From positions 124,001 to 188,000 of the forward strand of contig NZ_JACXZA010000005.1 of NCBI RefSeq assembly GCF_014779765.1: a DNA stretch of 64,000 nucleotides, given 5' to 3'. The notes under the pieces are model-generated. The model worked only from the letters and a program-made list of their open reading frames with translations, was not told the origin of the DNA and did no database searches. The translations under genes and the position numbers were made by a program. Positions 16,954 to 26,301 of the stretch are shown piece after piece (positions within the stretch are counted from its first letter, which is position 1; the number at the start of each line of letters is the position of its first letter). This stretch comes from Paenibacillus terricola (GTDB lineage Bacteria; Bacillota; Bacilli; Paenibacillales; Paenibacillaceae).

Positions 16954-16987
16954 AAGGAGGAGCGAGCCGAAGCCCCCTCTCCTCCTT
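16954..16987 (-). terminator. Attenuating hairpin between binding protein and permeases
   Basis: AAGGAGGAG and CTCCTCCTT form a 9-bp stem with a 16-base GC-rich loop. CATTTTTGC follows on the minus strand. Intergenic hairpins here commonly give excess binding protein over permease. Confidence 0.55.
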
Positions 16988-17002
16988 GTTTAGCTTACTG
17001 GC

Positions 17003-18799
17003 TTACTGGTTCTTCGCGTACCATTCGTTCACTTCGTCCGTAATCTTCTGGCCGCCGTTGTCGAGCCATTGCTTGACGAATTCGTCGAAGTACTCGATCG
17101 GCTTCTCGCCGTAGATGATCTTCAGATAGCTCTCAGTCGCGAGCTTCTTGAGCAGTTCGCCTTTGGACTTCATCGTTGCTGTCATTGGACCGGTGAAGTA
17201 GTTCTTGCCCTCGCTAACCTCTTGGTTAATGCGAACGCCGGCTGCGCCCAGCTGTCTCTTCTTCATTTGACTTACATCAAACTCCAGCGAGGAGGTAGCT
17301 TCAGCGTTCGGGTCTGCTAGGAACTTCTTGACCGCTGCCACGTTCGAGCCCGGAATGCTCGTGAAGTTGCCCAGGATGTTCGTCATCATGTAACGGATAT
17401 CGAGCGTACCGCCGTCCTTCAGCGGCCATTGTTCAGCTGGAACGCCAGCTGCCTCGTAGTTGCCTTTGACGACTTTACCGTTGAACTTCACGTAATCGTA
17501 GCCTTCGAGGTAGCCGTCCTTCCAGCGTGGGTCGAAGTATGGATCGCCTGCTTGCTCCAGCTTCTTCGCGAAGATTTTGTTGAAGTATGCGAACCAAGCG
17601 TCGATATGCTGGAAGTCTTTGTTGAACACCGTGAAGCCCTGCGTCAGCGGTTTCTCTGCGCGGCCTACGAGACCAGTTGGACCTGTCGGAAGTGGGAACG
17701 GCTCGAAGTCGGCTTTCGGATCGTTCTTCGTTGCGTCGCCCAGCGGCCATTCGCCCATCCAGAATGGACCGAACATGATGCCGGCTTTGCCGCTTGCGGC
17801 CAGCTCCGACGATTTGGACGGATCCTTGATGCCCGCTTCTTTGTCCAGGTAACCTTTGCTCATCCAGTCGCGCATCTTCTCTAAGTACAGCTTCGCATCC
17901 GGATGAATCGCACCGTAGCTCAGCTTGCCGTCCGCGCCTTTGTTCCAGAACAAACGCACGTCGTACGTATTAATCATTTGGTCCGTGAGGGCGCTGACGA
18001 TTGCGTCCGTCTGTCCCATCCACGTCCAAGGACCTTCTTTCAGTGGAACAGCCAAGCCGATCGTGTCGTTCTTGCCGTTCTTATCGGGGTCGTTCTCCGT
18101 GAACGCCTTGAGAACGTTCTCGAAATCGTCCAGCGTCTTCGGCGGCTGCAGGCCAAGGTTGTCGAGCCAGTCTTTGCGAATCCACATGACCGTACCTTCG
18201 TCACCCATGAAGAATGCTGGCAGACCGTAGATCTTGCCGTCCTTCTTCACTTCTCCAAGCGCATAGCTGTACTTCTCCAGCAGCTTCTTATACTCCGGGT
18301 GCGCGTATTTCTCAATCGCCTCATCCAGTGGCATCAGCTTGTTCGCCGATAGCAAGCTCTGCAATGGGTCGTTCGATGCAGCGAAAGCATCAGGCAGCTT
18401 GCCGCCGCTCGACAGCAGCAAGCGAAGCTTTGTATCGTAATCTTCCGGCTTCGTGACGATGAAATCGAATTTGACGTTAATGCCCATGTTGTCTTTCATC
18501 CACCGGATATTCGCGTTGTCTTCCATCGACTCGCCCGGCTTGAACGCATTGCCCCTGGACGTACCGTCGTCCATAAAAGCCGTCGTAATAGTAACTGGCG
18601 GATCGTATTTCTGATTCCACAGCTCTCCTGAATTACCGGTGTCTGTAGATTGCGTCGTACCTGTTCCCGTATCGGACTGACTAGTGGATTTGCTTGGCGA
18701 CCCTTCATTGCTGTCTTTCGAGCAAGCAGCGAGTGTCGGCAGCAGACCGATCGCAACGGAGAGCGTCAACACTTTAGCAAACTTCGCATATCGACTCAT
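17003..18799 (-). CDS. Extracellular sugar-binding lipoprotein of an Lpl-type ABC importer
   Basis: 598 residues from the ATG at 18799, which has AAGGGGAAGG upstream; an ATG 33 bases earlier lacks one. The lipoprotein signal ends in LAAC, followed by a Ser/Thr/Gly-rich linker (about 25-55). The mature protein has family 1 solute-binding features: DAFAASNDPLQSLLSANKLMPLDEAIEKY split across the N-lobe, KDGKIYGLPAFF, MWIRKDWLDNLGLQPPKTLDDF and a long C-lobe. It captures an oligosaccharide outside the membrane and delivers it to the two permeases downstream. It is first in a five-gene unit with permeases, kinase and regulator. The substrate is not predictable; xylo-oligosaccharide is possible given xynA nearby, but that is a guess. 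Confidence 0.95.
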   Translation of the reverse strand: MSRYAKFAKVLTLSVAIGLLPTLAACSKDSNEGSPSKSTSQSDTGTGTTQSTDTGNSGELWNQKYDPPVTITTAFMDDGTSRGNAFKPGESMEDNANIRWMKDNMGINVKFDFIVTKPEDYDTKLRLLLSSGGKLPDAFAASNDPLQSLLSANKLMPLDEAIEKYAHPEYKKLLEKYSYALGEVKKDGKIYGLPAFFMGDEGTVMWIRKDWLDNLGLQPPKTLDDFENVLKAFTENDPDKNGKNDTIGLAVPLKEGPWTWMGQTDAIVSALTDQMINTYDVRLFWNKGADGKLSYGAIHPDAKLYLEKMRDWMSKGYLDKEAGIKDPSKSSELAASGKAGIMFGPFWMGEWPLGDATKNDPKADFEPFPLPTGPTGLVGRAEKPLTQGFTVFNKDFQHIDAWFAYFNKIFAKKLEQAGDPYFDPRWKDGYLEGYDYVKFNGKVVKGNYEAAGVPAEQWPLKDGGTLDIRYMMTNILGNFTSIPGSNVAAVKKFLADPNAEATSSLEFDVSQMKKRQLGAAGVRINQEVSEGKNYFTGPMTATMKSKGELLKKLATESYLKIIYGEKPIEYFDEFVKQWLDNGGQKITDEVNEWYAKNQ

Positions 18800-18972
18800 A
18801 ACCTTCCCCTTTTCTATATGGTTGTGGTACATGTTTAATTGTATTGAACTGGTAAAAGCGAGTATATAATTCGTTTTTAACTTGATAGCGTAAAACGTAC
18901 ATGAGGGGATGAGAGGAGGAGGTGAGGTTAAGTAAGGCTAGGGAATACACGTTAGGAGTAACACAGCAAAAA

Positions 18973-19015
18973 GGAGTGCCCCTTTAGTTATGATTGTAAC
19001 CTTGGGGTCGACTCC
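18973..19015 (-). terminator. Terminator of the zinc-ribbon gene
   Basis: GGAGT..CCCC pairs with GGGG..ACTCC, with a short internal mismatch. CTTTTTGC follows on the minus strand. The rest of 18800-19035 (mainly the transport operon's promoter region) shows no gene. Confidence 0.65.
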
Positions 19016-19035
19016 TCGAATTGAACAAAGAATAT

Positions 19036-19332
19036 TTAAAAGAAATACTGAATAACAAGCCCTTTGTCTCGATATTTATCTTCGACTTCCGATAGTTCCA
19101 TTTTGTTCCTGATATTTTGCAGTGAGCATGTTTCGCAGGATAGACAATCGATTAGCCATGTATCAATGTATATTTGATCCCCTGGAGTATTTGAAGATAA
19201 TGCATACTCTGCTATTTCCGTAAGTATTAGAGAATCCAAAATATTGGACTTTATCTCATAAGATTCATTACCGTTATACGTCCAATTGCACTTATCGCGG
19301 TTATGCTCATATCCGCATTCATTGCACTTCAT
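19036..19332 (-). CDS. Small protein with N-terminal zinc-ribbon-like cysteines
   Basis: 98 residues from the ATG at 19332, which has AGGAGGAGAAT directly upstream. The first residues MKCNECGYEHNRDKCNWTY carry CxxC plus further Cys/His. A second pair lies in LIDCLSCETC. This could bind one zinc ion. The middle is helical (ILDSLILTEIAEYALSS). It ends in IQYFF. No family was recognised. It is a single gene with its own terminator. Confidence 0.6.
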   Translation of the reverse strand: MKCNECGYEHNRDKCNWTYNGNESYEIKSNILDSLILTEIAEYALSSNTPGDQIYIDTWLIDCLSCETCSLQNIRNKMELSEVEDKYRDKGLVIQYFF

Positions 19333-19524
19333 ATTCTCCTCCTGGCCTAGCCGATCGACGATATTTATCAAGTTCCGAACTTTGTTCACTCTTCTAAAAC
19401 CTACTTTGAAATTATTGGATATATCAAGTCTACATAATAGGCCTATTCCTTTCTAGAACCACATTATTCCGTAAGCTTCTATACTGCCGCTGTTGATCAT
19501 TGCTTAGTCGTAACGAAATCAACA

Positions 19525-19565
19525 AGAAAAGCCTAGCCCTCACATAAGGAGGACTAGGCTTTTCT
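19525..19565 (-). terminator. Terminator of the GGDEF-EAL gene
   Basis: A perfect 12-bp stem (AGAAAAGCCTAG with CTAGGCTTTTCT). On the minus strand the arm ends in TTTTCT. It lies 66 bp after the stop at 19631. Bases 19333-19524 show no gene. Confidence 0.8.
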
Positions 19566-19630
19566 GCTCTCAACCGATCCTTAGGATGTACCGAGCAGGC
19601 TTTTGAAATGTCATGGACTTAGTTAACGTT

Positions 19631-21676
19631 TTATTCATCTATCGACGTGGCTGCCGCTTGATGGGAACCCGTTTCATTGTGGCCCTCGATCCATGTGATC
19701 ATTTCCTCGCCGTTCATCGGTTTGCCGTAGAAGTATCCTTGCATGACATAACAGCCCAATTGCGTCAGGAATTCAATATGCTCTTCATTCTCTACGCCCT
19801 CGGCAATGACATCCAGATGAAGTCGTTCCGCCATCAATATAATTGCATGAATTATGGCGCGTTTGCCCGGCGTATCCAGATCATTCGTAAATAAGCGATC
19901 CAGCTTAAGCGCATCGATCGGCATCCGGTCCAAGAGCCCGATAGAAGAGTAACCTGTTCCAAAATCGTCCATCGAAACCCGAACGCCCAGTTTGCGAATG
20001 TTCTCGAGTTGATGAATAATATCGTTGACGTCGTAGAAAACCATGGACTCCGTAATTTCAAGCTCCAGATAGTGCGGGTCCAAGCCCGCTTCTTCCAGAA
20101 CGTTCTGAATCCATTCCAATAAGATGTCGGGTTGAAACAACCGAACCGACAAATTGACCGATACCGGCTGATCAATTCCCCGGGCATTCCACACTCTGCA
20201 TTGATGGCATGCTTGTTCCAACGTCCATCGGGTCATCGGTATAATGAGTCCCGTCTCTTCTGCAATCGGAATAAATTCGCTAGGCGAAACGACGCCTAAC
20301 CTTGGATGCTGCCAGCGAAGCAATGCTTCGAACCCGAACAATTGGTTCGTCTTCACATTCCACTTCGGTTGATATACAATAAAGAACTCGTTATGCTCAA
20401 GCGCTCTCTGCAAATCCTTCTCCAGTTCCATCTTGCGGATTTCTTGAACGCCCATTTCATCGGTGTACACGCAATACTGGTTCTTGCCGAGCCCTTTCGC
20501 TTTATACATGGCCGTATCTGCCGTCTTCAGCAGGAACAGATGGTCGGATTCGTCGATCGAACCGATGCTGATTCCGATGCTCCCCGTAATATATAACTCA
20601 TTCCCTTCGATTCGATAAACCTTCTTAATGCTCTGGAGGATTTGATTCGCGAGCTGTTCCGCCCGCTCCAGGTCGCAACGTTCCACAATGAATAGAAATT
20701 CATCGCCGCCTATCCGGTACGCCTGCTGATCGCCGTGGATAAATTGACGCAGCCGCGCGCCTACTTCATGCACAAGCAAATCGCCGATGTTGTGACCCAG
20801 CGTATCATTGATCGCTTTGAACCGATCCAGATCCAGAAACAAGACGCCGATCGGGCTGTCGCTGCCCATATGCGTATCGAAGAAGCGATTCATTGCATTT
20901 CGGTTAGGCAAGCCTGTAATCGAGTCCTCATAGGCCATCTTGGCCAATACATGTCGATCGAACAGCATAGCTCCCCAAGATACCATTAAGATGATGAATA
21001 TGGTGATCGTCACGCCATACAGCAGGAAGAAGTCTACGGATCCGGATGAGGTATGATTCATCGTCATGCCGTCCTCGAAATAGAACCTGGCCGCTTTCAT
21101 TCCCGTATAATGCATCCCGCAAATCGCGAATCCCATAATAATGGAAGAGAGCCATTTCAACATACTAGACGACGACTGATTCCGGAAACGTAGGAATAGC
21201 AATAAGGCAGCATAAGAAGCAACCAGTGCGATGATGGCCGACAAGCCCCACAGCGTTGGGTCATACGTCAATCGGGCGTTCATAATCATAGCTTCCATGC
21301 CTATGTAATGCATCGCCACGATCCCGCTGCCCATAATAAAACCGCCTATTGCGATCTTTAACCAATTAATGCTCTTCGGCATCGTGATATAGAACGCAAT
21401 AAAAGAAGAGATGATGCTGGCTGACATTGAAACAATCGTTAGCAATGCGTCATACTTCACTCCAGCATGCAGATGAAACGCCAGCATGCCGACAAAATGC
21501 ATCGACCAAACGCCGGTCCCCATTACGAAAGCGCCGGATAGCAGCCAGAAGAAACGAGTTTTTCCTTTCGAATGCGAAATCTTCGCGGCGATATTCAAAG
21601 CGGAAAAAGATGCAAATATCGCAATCAATACCGAGAGCGCGACGATATAGTAGTTGTAGCTTCCTTCCATGTCCAT
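19631..21676 (-). CDS. MHYT-GGDEF-EAL cyclic-di-GMP protein
   Basis: 681 residues. The N-terminal seven-helix MHYT sensor has its three repeats visible (MHFVGMLAF, MHYIGMEAM, MHYTGMKAA), thought to bind copper and sense oxygen, CO or NO. A GGDEF domain follows with an intact active site (RIGGDEFLF, about 322-330), then an EAL domain with FEALLRW near 449, ELEITESMV, DDFGTGYSS and LKLDRLF. Both enzyme motifs look intact, so the protein may make and break c-di-GMP, with the balance set by the sensor. It is divergent from the hybrid kinase at 21.8 kb. Likely membrane-bound and acting on motility or biofilm. Confidence 0.95.
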   Translation of the reverse strand: MDMEGSYNYYIVALSVLIAIFASFSALNIAAKISHSKGKTRFFWLLSGAFVMGTGVWSMHFVGMLAFHLHAGVKYDALLTIVSMSASIISSFIAFYITMPKSINWLKIAIGGFIMGSGIVAMHYIGMEAMIMNARLTYDPTLWGLSAIIALVASYAALLLFLRFRNQSSSSMLKWLSSIIMGFAICGMHYTGMKAARFYFEDGMTMNHTSSGSVDFFLLYGVTITIFIILMVSWGAMLFDRHVLAKMAYEDSITGLPNRNAMNRFFDTHMGSDSPIGVLFLDLDRFKAINDTLGHNIGDLLVHEVGARLRQFIHGDQQAYRIGGDEFLFIVERCDLERAEQLANQILQSIKKVYRIEGNELYITGSIGISIGSIDESDHLFLLKTADTAMYKAKGLGKNQYCVYTDEMGVQEIRKMELEKDLQRALEHNEFFIVYQPKWNVKTNQLFGFEALLRWQHPRLGVVSPSEFIPIAEETGLIIPMTRWTLEQACHQCRVWNARGIDQPVSVNLSVRLFQPDILLEWIQNVLEEAGLDPHYLELEITESMVFYDVNDIIHQLENIRKLGVRVSMDDFGTGYSSIGLLDRMPIDALKLDRLFTNDLDTPGKRAIIHAIILMAERLHLDVIAEGVENEEHIEFLTQLGCYVMQGYFYGKPMNGEEMITWIEGHNETGSHQAAATSIDE

Positions 21677-21838
21677 TACAATCCATCCTTTGTTCAGCAG
21701 CTAGCAGCTATATGAAAGGCTATCTCTCATTCTAGTAGCGCAGTAATTCACCCCTTATTATTACATATCTAACACTACAACTTCTCGACAAATTTCATCA
21801 AAAAGGAAATAACAATTTCAGGGCGAATAAAAGAAATT

Positions 21839-24800
21839 ATGCTGACTAACAAAAAGATAACGATCATTGTCATTCTCTTTCTTCTGATTATCACCGGACT
21901 GCGGTTAACGTTTCTCGAATTCCAGCGGCCAATCGAAAGTCCGCAAGCGGTCAAGGGTGTTCTCGACCTGCGAGGGCAGATGTTCCCGCATAACGGCAAT
22001 CTTGCCCTGGACGGGGAATGGGCATTCATCCCTTACAAGCTGTTGATCCCAGAGAACAACGCTTCTATGGAATCGGAACAAACGTATATTCAGGTACCCG
22101 ACGCATGGGAGCCTTATTTCCCTCACCATGACGGCTTATATCGCTATGGAACTTATCGACTCCGAATACTAGTCGATGAAAACAGCAATCAAAGCCTGCA
22201 GTTGCGAATTGATGAGATTCGCACTGCTTCCGCCGTCTATATTAACGGTCAATTGGCTGCAAGAGCAGGGTATCCGTCAGAGAAACCTGCGTTGCAGCAA
22301 GCCAGACACACTCCTTATACCGTTGATCTTCCTACTGGCGGTACAAGCATCGATCTTGTGATTCAGGTCTCGAATCATGCCGGTGAAGGCGGCATTACGC
22401 ATGCCATTCGGCTCGGAACAGTCGAATCGATTCAGCGTTTCAGCCATCTCTCTATCAACCTGCAATTCATGTTATGCATCGTATTATTGGTACATGGCAT
22501 ATATGCCGTCATCCTATATCTGATGGGTGTCGCCAACAGGGGAATACTCTACTTCTCTTTGTTAATCTTCAGCGCCATTCTCAGCGTATTGTGCTCAGAC
22601 GAGAAACTGTTGATGGTCTGGTTCTCTTTGTCATACGAATTGTTCAGCAAGATTGCGATATTGTCTTATATCGGAATCTCGGCTTTCTTACCGCCGCTTG
22701 TGAACAATATGTTTCCGAACGAAGGCAAAGACAGAATATTGCGGTGGTTTGCAGTCTACTGTCTCGCCTATGCAGCGTTCGTCCTAATGGCGCCGTCTAC
22801 TTACGCGGTTCCGACGATCAAGCTGCTGCTCGGCGCTACGTTGCTGTCCTCTCTGGCTATTGCAGGACGGATATTGAAATCCGCAAACAAGCGAACACAA
22901 GACGCCATCTACATGCTGCTCGGCTGTACCGCTGTTGCGACCAACATCGTATGGGCGATCATCGAAGGCAGAACTTCGATCCAGATGATGCATTACCCGT
23001 TCGATCTGATCATTGCCGTGTTCTGTCTTGCCGCCTTCTGGTTCAAGCAATTCGTTCGGAAGAACGAGCAGACCAAACAGCTTGCGGACAAGCTGCAGCA
23101 AGCCAATCGGCAGAAGGACGATTTCCTTGTTAATACGTCGCATGAGCTAAGAAATCCACTGCACGGAATTATGAACATTACGCAGAGCGTATTAGACGAT
23201 GTCGTCAATCCGGCAACCGATGATCATCGGCGAAGGCTGGAGCTCCAGCTTACCGTCGCAAGACGCATGTCGCTGCTGCTGGATGAACTGTTCGATGTCG
23301 TTCGCCTGAATGAGAACGCCATTCGTCTGCAGATCGGAAGCGTGCGCATACAGTCCGTGGTCGCCGGCGTGCTGGAGATGCTCCGATTCATGTTGGGCGG
23401 TAAGCCAGTCACGCTGCAGGTTGGGATCACTGACGCCTTACCTTCTGTTAAGGCCGATGAGAACAAGCTTATTCAAATTATGTTCAACCTGCTCCATAAT
23501 GCGATTAAGTTTACGGATAAAGGGACCATCACCATCGATGCCTCAATTGAGAACGGGATGGCGCATATTCATATTCGCGACACCGGGATTGGGATGGATG
23601 AAGAGACGCGGAACCGAATATTCTTGCCCTACGAGCAAGGCAGTTCGAATCTAACGAGAGCAGGCGGAGGCTTCGGGCTTGGATTAAGCATTTGCAAGCA
23701 GCTGGTAGAGCTTCATGGCGGAACAATTAAGGTCGCTTCGATCTCCGGACAAGGTACGACATTCACCTTTACCTTGCCGCTATCGGAGGCTATCGAGCAT
23801 TCGAGAGAAGCGGAGACCTTCGCCCCTATCGGGCACATTGAGGCTGAGGCCGAGGATGAGGTCGCGGTTGCTGCCGAACGAGCCGAAACTCCCCTCTCAA
23901 TCGCCGCCAACGCTGAGGAGAACAAATCGAAGATATTGGCTGTCGACGATGACAACATTAATTTGCTCATATTAAGTGACATATTAGGTGCTGCACAATA
24001 TCGCATAACAACCGTCAATAGCGCCAAGGACGCTATCACTATGCTGGACAGCGAGTCGTTCGATCTCATCATATCGGACGTTATGATGCCTCATATGTCA
24101 GGATATGAGCTCACTCGCATCGTTCGGGAACGATTCTCCGTATCCGAGCTTCCGATACTTCTATTAACGGCAAGAAACCGTTCCGAGGATCTCTTCGCCG
24201 GGTTTCAAGCGGGAGCTAACGATTATGTAATGAAGCCGGTCGATGCGTGGGAGCTAAGATCCCGGGTGCACGCTTTGACGGAGCTTAAGCTGTCAACCGA
24301 GGAACGTATACGGCTCGAAGCCGCATGGCTTCAATCCCAGATGCAGCCTCATTTCATCTACAATACATTAAATTCGATCGCTGCTCTCGGCACGATGGAT
24401 AACGACAGGATGCTGGCTCTTCTTGATGCTTTCAGCAATTACTTGCGGATGAGCTTTGATTTTCACAACTCTGCACGCGAGATTCCAATCGACCGGGAAC
24501 TGGCTCTCGTCCGTTCTTATTTATTCATCGAGAAGGAACGGTTCGGAGATCGGCTCCAAGTTCAATGGAACACCGAGGCGGATCTCCAGTTTCTATTGCC
24601 GCCTCTCTCCATTCAGACGCTTGTCGAGAATGCCGTGAAGCACGGAATCTTACAGCGCGCCCGCGGCGGAACCATCGTAATTCGAATTGAAGACGATTCG
24701 GATAACGTAAATATATTTATCAGCGATGATGGCGTCGGAATGAGCGAAGACAAGCTGCGGCAAGTTCTAAGCCCGACCGGGGGAGACCGAGGAATCGGCT

Positions 24801-24916
24801 TGACCAATACGAATCGACGCCTGAAGCAGTTCTATGGCAGCGGCCTGCAGATCCAGAGCGCGCCGGGAGAGGGCACTACGGTTCGTTTTCAAATCCCGAA
24901 TAAACAAAAGGAATGA
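21839..24916 (+). CDS. Hybrid sensor kinase: 7TMR-DISM sensor, HisKA, REC and LytS-type kinase
   Basis: 1025 residues. A signal-anchor helix is followed by a galactose-binding-like extracellular domain (7TMR-DISMED2 type: LRGQMFPHNGNLALDGEWAF, DGLYRYGTYRLRI), seven membrane helices (about 200-395) and a coiled coil. The HisKA domain has its histidine in NTSHELRNPLHG near 434, followed by an ATP-binding domain (MFNLLHNAIKF, DTGIGMD). A receiver has its aspartate in LIISDVMMPHMSG near 746. A second, LytS-like kinase core follows, with QPHFIYNTLNSI near 838 and LVENAVKHGI/DDGVGMS. Two kinase cores flanking one receiver suggest an internal relay to the REC-BTAD regulator encoded convergently. The ATG lacks a good ribosome site, so the exact start is open. 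A paralog lies at 35.6-38.8 kb. Confidence 0.92.
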   Translation: MLTNKKITIIVILFLLIITGLRLTFLEFQRPIESPQAVKGVLDLRGQMFPHNGNLALDGEWAFIPYKLLIPENNASMESEQTYIQVPDAWEPYFPHHDGLYRYGTYRLRILVDENSNQSLQLRIDEIRTASAVYINGQLAARAGYPSEKPALQQARHTPYTVDLPTGGTSIDLVIQVSNHAGEGGITHAIRLGTVESIQRFSHLSINLQFMLCIVLLVHGIYAVILYLMGVANRGILYFSLLIFSAILSVLCSDEKLLMVWFSLSYELFSKIAILSYIGISAFLPPLVNNMFPNEGKDRILRWFAVYCLAYAAFVLMAPSTYAVPTIKLLLGATLLSSLAIAGRILKSANKRTQDAIYMLLGCTAVATNIVWAIIEGRTSIQMMHYPFDLIIAVFCLAAFWFKQFVRKNEQTKQLADKLQQANRQKDDFLVNTSHELRNPLHGIMNITQSVLDDVVNPATDDHRRRLELQLTVARRMSLLLDELFDVVRLNENAIRLQIGSVRIQSVVAGVLEMLRFMLGGKPVTLQVGITDALPSVKADENKLIQIMFNLLHNAIKFTDKGTITIDASIENGMAHIHIRDTGIGMDEETRNRIFLPYEQGSSNLTRAGGGFGLGLSICKQLVELHGGTIKVASISGQGTTFTFTLPLSEAIEHSREAETFAPIGHIEAEAEDEVAVAAERAETPLSIAANAEENKSKILAVDDDNINLLILSDILGAAQYRITTVNSAKDAITMLDSESFDLIISDVMMPHMSGYELTRIVRERFSVSELPILLLTARNRSEDLFAGFQAGANDYVMKPVDAWELRSRVHALTELKLSTEERIRLEAAWLQSQMQPHFIYNTLNSIAALGTMDNDRMLALLDAFSNYLRMSFDFHNSAREIPIDRELALVRSYLFIEKERFGDRLQVQWNTEADLQFLLPPLSIQTLVENAVKHGILQRARGGTIVIRIEDDSDNVNIFISDDGVGMSEDKLRQVLSPTGGDRGIGLTNTNRRLKQFYGSGLQIQSAPGEGTTVRFQIPNKQKE

Positions 24917-24944
24917 GCCCGCGCGGGTTCATTCCTTTTGTTTA
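24901..24944. terminator. Shared convergent terminator containing both stop codons
   Basis: An almost perfect palindrome of 22 bp per arm centred on CCCGCGCGGG, with one G-T pair. The plus-strand kinase stop (TGA at 24914-24916) and the minus-strand regulator stop (24929-24931) both lie inside it. T-runs occur on each side. Confidence 0.9.
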
Positions 24945-26062
24945 TCATTCCAATTGTCGTACCATTCCGTAATAAACGGACTTGGTCGTTCATCTAGTGC
25001 TGTCATCATCGCGTCCTCTAACCAACGATATTGGCGGTGCACCGATAGGCGATTGTTGCTGTCTGCATACAGCTGCATCAATGCAAAGTGCGCCCCTTCC
25101 GATTGCGGATAACGGTCGCATATCTCGGTATATTTCTCAATCGCCTTCTCGGGTCTCCCGCTGGTCTGATACCACTCCGCCATTTGAGTAGCAATACGGA
25201 GCCATAGCTGATGTAACCGTTGACGTTCGCCTTCCACCCACCAATACTCGGCATCTTGCAAATAATCGCCTGCATACAAGACCATTATTCGCTCATATTC
25301 TTCGATCGTGTCATCTGTTATCGGCTGTAAAGAACGGATCTTGCCTTCCCATTCCTCCACATCCAGCACCGCACGGTCCAATTGCAGAACATAACTGTCC
25401 GCTATATTGGACAGCTCGACATAGCCGCCCAACGGAATTAACGTTTTCCTAATATGATAGATCGACGTATATAACTGCGAATAGGCTCGATCCGTCTCGT
25501 ATTCGGGCCATAACAATTCGGCCAGCGCGGTCTTGCGTACGTACTGTCCCCGATTCTGAAGCAAATAGAGGAACAATTCTTGGGCCTTGGCCGTTCGCCA
25601 TCGGATCGATATAGACGCATCGTCATCGAACCACATCGATACTTGCTTGAACATCGTAATATGCAGCTGCTGCACGGCAGCAGTCGATTCCGCTGATGGT
25701 TCTTTCAGACGTTCTTGAACCCGCTGCACCGTCTTCGATAACCGCTCCGGTCCAACCGGTTTCAATATATAATCAAGCGCATTGAGTTCAAAGGCTTGAA
25801 TAGCATACTCGTTATAAGCCGTTGCGAAAACGATCAATAATTGAGGTTTGCTCTCCAATAACTGTTCAGCCAGCTCGATTCCATTGATTTCGGGCATTTC
25901 GATATCCAGGAAGACGACATCGACAGCTTCGCGAAGGATGTATGCTTTGCCGGCCTGCGGATCGATAAATTTGGCTGCGACTTGAACATTGTCGATCTTC
26001 GCGAGCTGGTATTCCAGCAAATTCAACGCAAGCTGTTCGTCATCGATGAGGACTACTCTCAT
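24929..26062 (-). CDS. Response regulator with SARP-like HTH and BTAD domain
   Basis: 377 residues. The receiver is at 1-120, with phospho-acceptor in VVFLDIEMPEING near 54 and YILKPVG near 104. A winged HTH of OmpR/SARP type follows (WRTAKAQELFLYLLQNRGQYVRKTALAELLWP), then a helical BTAD/TPR domain (AGDYLQDAEYWWVEGERQRLHQL, ending IEKYTEICDRYPQSEGAHFALMQLYA). The ATG has GGGAGCAGG upstream. It converges with, and shares a terminator with, the hybrid kinase at 21.8 kb, and is probably its output partner. BTAD regulators often act as activators needing extra signals. Confidence 0.93.
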   Translation of the reverse strand: MRVVLIDDEQLALNLLEYQLAKIDNVQVAAKFIDPQAGKAYILREAVDVVFLDIEMPEINGIELAEQLLESKPQLLIVFATAYNEYAIQAFELNALDYILKPVGPERLSKTVQRVQERLKEPSAESTAAVQQLHITMFKQVSMWFDDDASISIRWRTAKAQELFLYLLQNRGQYVRKTALAELLWPEYETDRAYSQLYTSIYHIRKTLIPLGGYVELSNIADSYVLQLDRAVLDVEEWEGKIRSLQPITDDTIEEYERIMVLYAGDYLQDAEYWWVEGERQRLHQLWLRIATQMAEWYQTSGRPEKAIEKYTEICDRYPQSEGAHFALMQLYADSNNRLSVHRQYRWLEDAMMTALDERPSPFITEWYDNWNDKQKE

Positions 26063-26225
26063 GGGCCTGCTCCCTTACTATAGTCAACGTGACCAAGGAT
26101 GAGTGGGTCAACGCGTACATTTCTTATCCTCGAGATGGGTTGGTTGTGGCTTATCTCTTATTATTTTATCAACAAACGATAGGTCTGGGTTTCTATATAT
26201 TTGAAAATTATTTAAAAAAAATAAA

Positions 26226-26248
26226 ACCACAGTCATAGTGACCGTGGT
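26226..26248 (-). terminator. Terminator of the DUF4317 gene
   Basis: ACCACGGTCA and TGACTGTGGT form a 10-bp stem with a 3-base loop. On the minus strand TTTTATTTTTTTT follows, a strong T-tract. Bases 26063-26225 show no gene. Confidence 0.9.
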
Positions 26249-26301
26249 CTAGTGGAATTGTCCATCTTCCGTTGATTAAGGCGTTGCTGATGCAACGTTA
26301 G

